Source of the DNA: Panax quinquefolius
Taxonomy: Eukaryota; Streptophyta; Magnoliopsida; Apiales; Araliaceae
DNA: 64,000 bases
NCBI GenBank assembly: GCA_020205615.1
Contig: CM035151.1
Span: forward strand, 48,853,836-48,917,835
Direction of reading: 5' to 3'
Of the stretch, positions 56,929-64,000 are shown in pieces. The position numbers were made by a program, and so were the translations under genes. The first letter of the stretch is position 1. The number at the start of each line of letters is the position of its first letter. The notes below the pieces were generated by a model. That model was not told the origin of the DNA and made no database searches. It was given only the letters and a program-made list of their open reading frames with translations.

Positions 56929-58356
56929 TTGATAAAACCAACATCGATCGACCGAAGGGACTTGGAGCAATTCCTTTCGGGCAAATCTTCATCACCTACC
57001 ACTGAAATTCCCTCCGAAGATATTCCGACTTCCGATGCCCAAGATGCCGAGGTTCCCCCTGTAGAACCAGAAACTGCAGAGGAAACTAGCCGACCTCGCA
57101 AGAAGAAGAGGTCAATTTGAAAACCAAGGTCCATTTCCCAAGAGTCTCAGCCACTCTCCACCTCTAGTCTGATCGATATGCCCACTAACGAACGGATGCA
57201 AGCCCTTCGCATCAAGAAACAACGAACTAAGGTAACCCACTTGTTTGTTGACGACCTTCAGGTTCCCACTGTCCTAGTGGAAATCCTTGTTTTTAAAGAA
57301 GAGTTTGAAGAACAAACTGAGTCTTCAACTCTATCTCGCAAAAGGAAACAGCCTTCGGAGGATCAGCCACCACCACCTACAGGGCCTACTCCTGTTCAAC
57401 CTCCACCTCCTATCGATTCACCTACTCAATCTCCTCCTCGCGACGAACCTCCCGTGCTTTCCCTAACACGATCGTCCCCCTCGGCCTTCAGGCGTGAAGC
57501 CATGTCATCACCTACCGTATGACCTGAGTTTAATAGAAACTTCCCTTTCCAACTGTTCAACTCATTTGCCAGGGATACCGATGAAAATCATTTCGGCAAC
57601 AACTCGATTATGGATTTAATCGATGAACGCACGAGTTACCATGCCAAGGTAAACCATTGTTTATCAATTTATTTGAAATTATATATATCTCTTGAAGATT
57701 ATCTGATTATATCTGAACATCTACAAGCAATCTCGTCTTGAGCGTCTTAGCCCTCAATACAAAAAAGAAATCGAGCCAAGAAGAAGGCAATGGCTTAGAT
57801 GAGAGAATACCATTCTGAAGTCAGCTTTGACTAAGGAGAGAAGTGACCTTGGTACTGCTCTCTACAACAACGAATGCCTCTAAAAAGATATAAACAAACT
57901 AAAAGAAAAAATGGAGGCAGCTGAAGCCAATCACCGAACAGCTGAGGCCAATCACCGAGCCACCACCAACATGAATATTGACTTGATACAAAGGAATGAA
58001 ATCCTAATTCAATAGAACGATACGCTTGTGAAGACCAACAAGAGTTTGGCGCTACAAGTAAATGAGCTCGAAGCCAAAGAGTCACGAATTATGAAGGAAT
58101 GAGCAAAGGAACAAGTGAAGTTCGAAGAGGAGCTTCGGGAGCTTCGCGCCCTGAGAGATCTAGGTCCTCCCTGACCGAAGATCTTCGCAAACAAATCCAA
58201 GAAGAGTATCAGAAATCTTCTAAGTTAAACGAGAAGATCATCCAGATGTTCTCCGATGGTTATGATGAATGTCGAAGCAAAGACAAGACAAGACTTGTCA
58301 CAGCCAAGGTTGATCCAGCCATTCTTGACTCCGTTGAAGAGGAAACTGATGCCTGA
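56929..58356 (+). pseudogene. PF04195-type ORF, Pro-rich middle and coiled-coil end
   Basis: Continuation in pieces: 56929-57120 (acidic, ends RPRKKKRSI, a possible nuclear signal), 57178-57522 (Pro-rich, PPPPTGPTPVQPPPP), 57560-57650 (NSIMDLIDERTSYHAK), then heptad-like stretches in broken frame at 57780-58090 (EAAEANHRTAEANHRA, NKSLALQVNELEAKESRIM) and 58099-58356 (LTEDLRKQIQEEYQKSSKLN, DGYDECRSKDKTRLVTAKVD). The same order (domain, Pro-rich, coiled coil) is usual for such plant transposon ORFs. Stops at 57118, 57520 and within the coiled coil suggest decay, though introns could explain some. Confidence 0.55.
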
Positions 58357-58662
58357 AGATGATTCTCCTTTCCCTTAGTTTGTAGGACTTCTGTAATCGT
58401 TTCTGTCTTTTCATGTAAATATAATTATATCAATGAAATATCAGTCTTTTTCCTTATTACTCCTTTGCTATTAATTTTTGTTAATATTAATCTGAACTTA
58501 ACTTTGGACTGTTAATAAATAACTAAACAAGTCATATAACAGATAAGATCAAGTTAAGTAATAAGTCAATCTGAACTCAACACTTGGACAAAATCAGGTA
58601 ATAAAATAATGCAATACTTGTTCGTTACCGAAGTGAGAGATAGATCTGCTTCATAGAGAATT
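58357..58662. other. 3' region of the PF04195-type ORF
   Basis: T-rich sequence with TGTAAATATAATTATATCAA and ATGAAATATC near 58415-58440 that may serve as a plant poly(A) region. Nothing else recognised. Confidence 0.4.
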
Positions 58663-58913
58663 TGTTTACCACGAAGGGCTTAACAAACCCACAGAATTCC
58701 ACCGACCAGATAGGCTACCATCAAATGGTCAGCGAGTCCACCCGAACCTCCTTACACAGATGAAGTTTGCCTACCACGAAGGGCCTGACAAATTCATAAG
58801 GACCACCTGCCGATAAGGCAACCATCGAATGGTCAGCGAGTCCACCCGAACCTCCTTACACCGATGATGTTTGCCTACCACGAAGGGCCTGGAAAATTCA
58901 TAAGGACCACCTA
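58663..58913 (+). repeat. 102-bp tandem repeat
   Basis: About 2.4 copies of a unit starting TTTGCCTACCACGAAGGGCC, continuing through ATAAGGACCACC and CGAATGGTCAGCGAGTCCAC to ACCTCCTTACACCGATGA. The third copy is cut at 58913 by an LTR-like start. The first copy is more diverged. Confidence 0.85.
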
Positions 58914-59379
58914 TGACGCCCCCAAATCCGGGTATCTTCCAACCCGACAGATGGTGCTCCACGATGCTACAATCCATATAATCATTCCATTGAGATAACA
59001 ACAAAATGGATGTAATTACTATATTTGTATTACATTTGTAATAAATCCTTTCCCAGGTTCATTAACCGAATACATTCGTTGTTCTTCATGAGTATATTAC
59101 ATACAAATACTCTAGTCTATTATAGGACGATTAATTGTTCATCTTAGCTTTGCCTTTATCTCTCTTAGAACTCTCAGTTCGTTCGGCTTTAGCTGCAAAC
59201 ATATGGTTCAAGCAAGAATGAGCATACCTAGCTCAGCAAGTCTTAACAAAGAATCATATGAATATCACATTAACAATTACATGCCTTAATTCCATATCTG
59301 AACAATTATCTATGAAGCATTAAGAAACATTTGACTAATACTTTTCATGTCATAACAACAATTCCTGTAATAACCCGAT
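58914..59379 (-). repeat. Partial LTR of an unidentified gypsy element
   Basis: Starts TGACGCCCCCAAATCCGGGT on the plus strand, the complement of a common gypsy LTR 3' end, and runs about 465 bp until Tat-4 LTR sequence begins. It contains CTTAGCTCAGCAAG-like words also typical of such LTRs. No internal region recognised. Confidence 0.5.
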
Positions 59380-60241
59380 ATTCATTAGGGTTTGGGGACT
59401 TGGTTATGCGGGGGGAAGGTGTTAGGCACCCCCTGACATCCGTGTTACCACGGTGATCGCCTCTTTTCAAGAAACTGTTATCTGAATGTGTGTGTGTGTG
59501 GGTCAATGTGCTGTTATTTAGAAGTAGTGCGAGGCCTCGTTCGAACCTATATACACAGGGTTTGAATTTATGTAAAAATTCAATTTTTAGCAAGATATGG
59601 TAGTAATGTTTTATAAAAGAGGTTTTTCAAACCCAGATGCTCAATAGTAATTGAGACCTTTTACACTCCCATTTTATTAAGTGCTCGGCTTGATAGATTT
59701 TATTTTACGAATGCGAGGCATCCGTATGAAAATAATGTACAAAATAATGCCGACTTCCTCGTGGGTATAGAAACCATCTGAGGAAATTCAGACACCGTAG
59801 AATAATTTACAAGCTGCTTACAGCTGAAAATGTCCATCACGGGAACCGAATCTAGATTCAATGGGATAAATCTGTGATCACATAATTCCTAGGCGCGATG
59901 AATCATCGCAATTTATATGAAAGCGATGGCGGTATATATATAAAAGTCAGTAAATATATATATATACAGACATGATCACCAACCACGAAGCACCTCCATG
60001 GGGGATCAGAAATGTAAATAAAGCTGTAAAAGCTATCAACCGCCATGGAGGAAACTCCAGGTGGGACAAAACATAAATAAAGTTGTAAATACGGTCAACC
60101 GCCATGAAGGAAACTCGGTAGGGACAAAATGTAAATAAAGTTTGTAAAAGCGATCAAGCGCCACAGTAAACTCGAGCGAGACGAAAACGTAAAGAAAAGT
60201 CAAAAGCTATCAACCACCGCAAGTAAACTCTAGGTGGGACG

Positions 60242-60242
<1 letters not shown>

Positions 60243-60308
<66 letters not shown>

Positions 60309-60533
60309 AAGCAATAAATGCACGGATGTAAAATCCAAGCTCATCGAACAGAGTTCGACTACAGTTCATATATATAAGTATATATATATAAGCGAATAAA
60401 TGCACTGGATGTAAAATCTAAGCTCATCGAACAGAGTCCGACCACAGTTCATATATATAAGTATATAAATATATAAAAGCGAATAAATGCAATTGGATGT
60501 AAAATCTGGGCTCATCGAATGAGTCAAACCACA

Positions 60534-60572
<39 letters not shown>

Positions 60573-60737
60573 CGAATAAACACAATCAATGTAAAATCCG
60601 GGCTCATCGAAAGAGTTCGACCCACAGTTCATATATATATAAGTATATATATATATAAGCAAATAAGCATATAGGATATAAAATCCAGGGCTCATCGAGC
60701 AGTCGACCACGATTAATATATATATATAAATATAATA

Positions 60738-60808
<71 letters not shown>

Positions 60809-60859
60809 AACACTCGCATTCAAGTGCAGGCTCATCGAACAAAGTTCGATACATAGTTA

Positions 60860-60906
<47 letters not shown>

Positions 60907-60967
60907 CGATAAACTCTCGGGCCAAAAGTTCAGGCTCAATCGAGGCATAACTTTCGATGATGTTAGT

Positions 60968-61014
<47 letters not shown>

Positions 61015-61022
61015 GTATATAT
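60243..61022. repeat. Compound (TA)n array in Tat-4 LTR
   Basis: Long TA tracts at 60243-60304, 60537-60570, 60718-60801, 60859-60902 and 60970-61022, with seven conserved blocks (ATGTAAAATC, GCTCATCGAACAGAGTTCGA). More units than in Tat-1. Confidence 0.85.
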
Positions 61023-61329
61023 CTGAATCGAATGAAACCACGACTGAATCAAGTCCAAAAGCAAGCAACGCGACTCTCAACGTGTAGAAGGGTGTGTGCA
61101 GAGATGAAGAGAAAGACTCTAAAGTGTGTGAGAAGGCTTACAGCTGACTGCCAAAGAAGACTTCTATATCTTGAGAGTTGATAAACACTGACTTTTGTAG
61201 GTACAAAAGGGCTATATATGAGCTCACATGTGTTTAAAAGGGGAAAGTACACTACATGGGGTGAGTGTAGAGCAAATTGGGCAGGGCTTCCTCGCCTTTT
61301 TCTCTTGCAAAATGGGCAGCCCAAGCCCT

Positions 61330-61338
61330 CTATTTATA
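61330..61338 (-). promoter_or_regulatory. TATA box of Tat-4 LTR
   Basis: Minus strand TATAAATAG followed by AGGGCTTGGG, as in Tat-1. Confidence 0.5.
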
Positions 61339-62255
61339 GGAATTTTAGCCAGGTGTACTGCTTTGAGCCATGAGTGTACGGAGGCAACCAGTGGGGGCCG
61401 GGTTTTTGAATCGAGTCGTCTCAAAGTACGTGCACTCAGGCACTGTAATGTCCACTCAAACTTTCAAAAGTGCAATTCGGGCATCCGTTTGGAGGTATAC
61501 ATGACCTATTTCGGACCGCCGTTGTCAAGAGTTATACGATGGCATGGGATTAGAGTTTGTATGAAGTCATTGAAGATGGGACGATGCCCTCCGGTCTTCA
61601 AGCTTCAACTTTTATCTGTTACCCCGCACAATAGTCACTCGGGATTGGTTAGTCTTGTGGGACATTGTTGCGTAGAGATGTTGAGACGACGTGACGTGGC
61701 ATCGCGTTGGCGAGATGATGATGTTGCCCCTCACCGGTGTTATCGCCAGATTGGGCTGATAAAGCAGACGTTGCTCGACTTCATTTGAGATTGGATCTAC
61801 TTTGTAATTTGTTGAAGGTTCTCATTGTCATCTTTGAGGTGTGCTGTCTTCCCGATGTTAATCTTAGGGTTGGTACGATTGCATCTCCTTGTGAGCGAAG
61901 ATTGAAGGCGGTTGCATTTGAAACAAGCATTTAAAGGTTATCGCCAAACCGCATTCCTTGGGGTTATCACCAAGGTTAGTGGCTATTCCCATGGTTGGGA
62001 CTAAGACTGGATACCTCGGGGTTATCTCCGAGATTAATCGATCTTCTCTGGTGTGTGTTCCGGTATTGTATCTGCAGGCCTCGGGGTTACATCCGAGATT
62101 GGAATTGTTACTCCCAGATTGCGATCCGGGGTTGATGCTGAACTTCCGGTAGTATCCGGTATGGATATGGATTGTCTTTCGTGATTCCTCTTAAAGATGA
62201 ATCATCCTCCTGTAATGTTAGTGACAAGATCTGAGAAAATTTTGAGTGTATCTGA

Positions 62256-62268
62256 TTGCCCCTCTTTA
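62256..62268 (-). other. Tat-4 polypurine tract
   Basis: Minus strand TAAAGAGGGGCAA, six to seven bases before the LTR. GGGGCA-type tracts before the LTR are typical of Tat elements. Confidence 0.55.
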
Positions 62269-64000
62269 TCATACTCATGCATGGCGATGCATGGGTAGGA
62301 TAAAGAATCCTAGACACTTGAAACGCAACAAGACAAACATGGTACTATAGATAGCAACATGATGCAAATGAATAATGCACGTGTATGGGGTTGTAGCCCA
62401 ACACACTGGGGATGATTGCTGGCTCCCTGTTGCTTCAACTGGGGATTGGCAATGATGACCAGATTTGATGTGTAATCCGAATCTGTTAGGATGTTGATGT
62501 TGGAGTTATCACCAAATTCCTGTGTCTTTGACAACAATTTGATCCTGAAGATGTACCTCTTATGTGTAAGAGATCTGTGGGGATAAAGCTTGATCTATTT
62601 GAGGATGTGTATAACATATTCCATCATCTATCCTCTTTGATAACATTGAACTTTCCTGGTTGGTATCGCCAGAATATGTCAAGATCCTGTTGAATTTACT
62701 GCCAACAGTAAATGTTGTCAGGGATGCCTGACCTTCGTTGACGTGTACTTCACCGACATTTGAATCAACGGTTGAAAAATCCTATGGGATATCTTGCCCA
62801 GGTCGCTTGATCTTTGGTCTTGACACCGTGAATCAACCATACAAAACTCTATGGGTAGATTGTTAAGGTTGCTTGACCTCATTTGTCGTATGAATCGATG
62901 GAGCGGATTGCGTTGTGACCCGTAGGGGATATCTTTGGGGAATACGAGCAATCGGGTATGAAACCCTCGAATAGCTCTAGAGCTCTGATATGTTTAATCG
63001 CTATCGGCTGAACTGACGTCAAGGCTGCTTGACCTTCGTTGGTATGTGTGTCAACGGTTTGAATGTATGTTGTAATCTTCTGTCGTAACTTCACGTTGTA
63101 ACCCCCGTCGGGGACCTACTGGGGACTTATGAGTACGTACGTAATTATTGAATAGCTCTCAATGCTTCGATGGGTTTACTTGCCATCGGCTGAAATAACG
63201 CCAAGGCTGCTTGACCTTCGTTGATAGGCGTGTCAACGGATGAACGTGTGTTGTAACCCCCACCGGGGACTACGTTGTAACCCCCGTCGGGGACATACGT
63301 TGTAACCCCCGTCGGGGACATCATTTTGGGTAACGACCCGGAGTTGGCAGCATCAGACCTATACAAGGTATTTCCGGATGTGATTTGTGACAACCGAGAT
63401 CATTGGCAGGGTATACCTTGTGTTCAGGTGACTACCAATGAGTGATGTACAGGTTCAAAGTCTAATATGAGAAGACCAGGATTGTATGCTGTTTTGCTCA
63501 ATCGCGTCGCGTTTTTATTTCTGATTTGATCTTTCTAGTCCGCAAGAACTCCTTTGCAACTCGAACTGGGCCGAGCCGGAGGGGTGGGACCCACATAGGG
63601 GTGCCCCAGGTGCACCTGCTACAGCTGCAGGTGGGCATGCGACCAATCGCGGATGATAAATTCCAGTAGGTTGGTCTCACAAGTTACTTTCAACTTGTCG
63701 CGCGAAGGAAAATCCGTGAGCCTCTTTCAGATCTGCTAAGTTCGGGCTATTTTCTACAAATTCTGCCACCGTACAAGTGTTCTACACTATCTTGGTAACG
63801 TATGCATGTATTTTGTCCAGTTTTTATCCGTTGGATTGTAAGTTATCACATGAAATGCATCTAAACACATAGTAGTGATTATGTATGCACAAATGACTTA
63901 ATAAAAAATATTTAACATAGTAAATGTTAGTATTAAACCATGCTGAACATAATGATGTAAAAAAATTTGACTTTTGAGACAATCAAATTGGCACCTTTTC
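62269..64000 (-). other. Tat-4 3' internal region, runs off the right edge
   Basis: Non-coding on both strands as far as I can tell; several frames of 60-80 codons have no recognisable family. The 62950-63400 part has about 150-bp repeats (GGCTGCTTGACCTTCGTTG at 63020 and 63205; ATCGGCTGAA at 63003 and 63184) and the GTAACCCCC hairpins. 63590-63650 resembles the CCTGCAGCTG/GGTGCACCTG-rich stretch near 35330 in the Tat-2 LTR. Past about 63780 nothing is recognised; the element boundary is unclear. Confidence 0.5.
63096..63325. repeat. CCCCCGTCGGGG hairpin repeats
   Basis: Four copies of GTAACCCCCGTCGGGGAC (63096, 63254, 63276, 63301), each a perfect CCCC/GGGG inverted repeat around a four-base loop. 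One copy has loop CACC instead of CGTC. Confidence 0.8.

Larger units (their letters stand above)
59380..62250 (-). repeat. Tat-4 3' LTR (2.87 kb, truncated)
   Basis: Collinear with 1195-4194 of the Tat-1 LTR, starting inside it at ATTCATTAGGGTTTGGGGAC. The terminal CTACA at the right end is altered (GAGTGTATCTGA). Holds the 62-bp repeat (59985-60243), the longest (TA)n series in the window (60243-61022), a TATA box (61330-61338) and the hairpin array (61736-62100). On the minus strand a polypurine tract precedes it, so it is a 3' LTR. Confidence 0.8.

Overview
The window is plant nuclear DNA and almost all of it is transposable elements. Evidence: Ty3/gypsy and Ty1/copia LTR retrotransposons nested in one another, very long (TA)n arrays, CACTA-like transposon ends, one intact plant-type single-exon gene (DUF4228/PADRE family, 23256-23885, minus strand) and fragments of two translation-initiation-factor genes. 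The base composition and the DUF4228 gene suit a dicot-like flowering plant; I cannot name the species. No rRNA, tRNA or organelle gene was recognised. I label elements Tat-n (Ogre/Tat-type gypsy), Chr-n (chromovirus-type gypsy with long LTRs) and Cop-1 (copia).

Layout: 1-4199 is the 5' end of a minus-strand Tat element (Tat-1: gag start, leader, primer-binding site, LTR). It sits in the internal region of Chr-1 (4200-7944, plus strand), of which broken pol and the 3' LTR remain. 7945-9205 is unassigned. 9206-12393 is a minus-strand chromovirus LTR (Chr-2), directly followed by Chr-3 (12394-22836, minus strand), the most complete gypsy copy here, with both LTRs and recognisable gag, protease, RT, RNase H and integrase, all frame-broken. 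22837-24934 carries the only convincing host gene with its upstream region. 24935-34084 is a CACTA-like element split by Chr-4 (25260-33799), which has two LTRs and a perfect ACGAC target duplication. 34090-34742 is the start of another chromovirus LTR (Chr-5), cut by Tat-2 (34743 to about 53085).

Tat-2 is itself interrupted twice in its leader: by Cop-1 (37087-46348, AATGT duplication) and by a solo Tat LTR (46510-48795, TTCCT duplication). It keeps LTR, PBS and a gag with stops, but I see no RT, RNase H or integrase and no 3' LTR. 53086-54680 is a short non-LTR segment holding fragments resembling eIF3d and eIF2B-epsilon side by side. 54681-56300 is AT-rich and unassigned. 56304-58356 holds a PF04195-type (plant 'gypsy-type transposon' domain) ORF series, followed by 102-bp tandem repeats and a partial LTR. 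59380-64000 is the 3' LTR and 3' internal region of a minus-strand Tat element (Tat-4) that runs off the right edge.

The most interesting signals are structural: (1) hairpin arrays in the U3 of every Tat LTR, whose stems change in a compensatory way around a constant GTTATC-type loop; (2) the eIF3d/eIF2B-epsilon fragment pair; (3) the same integrase-core deletion in two separate chromovirus copies, suggesting a non-autonomous lineage; (4) repeated units of a small palindrome plus (TA)n in the transcribed part of Tat LTRs. Many reading frames differ by single-base indels, some of which may be assembly errors.
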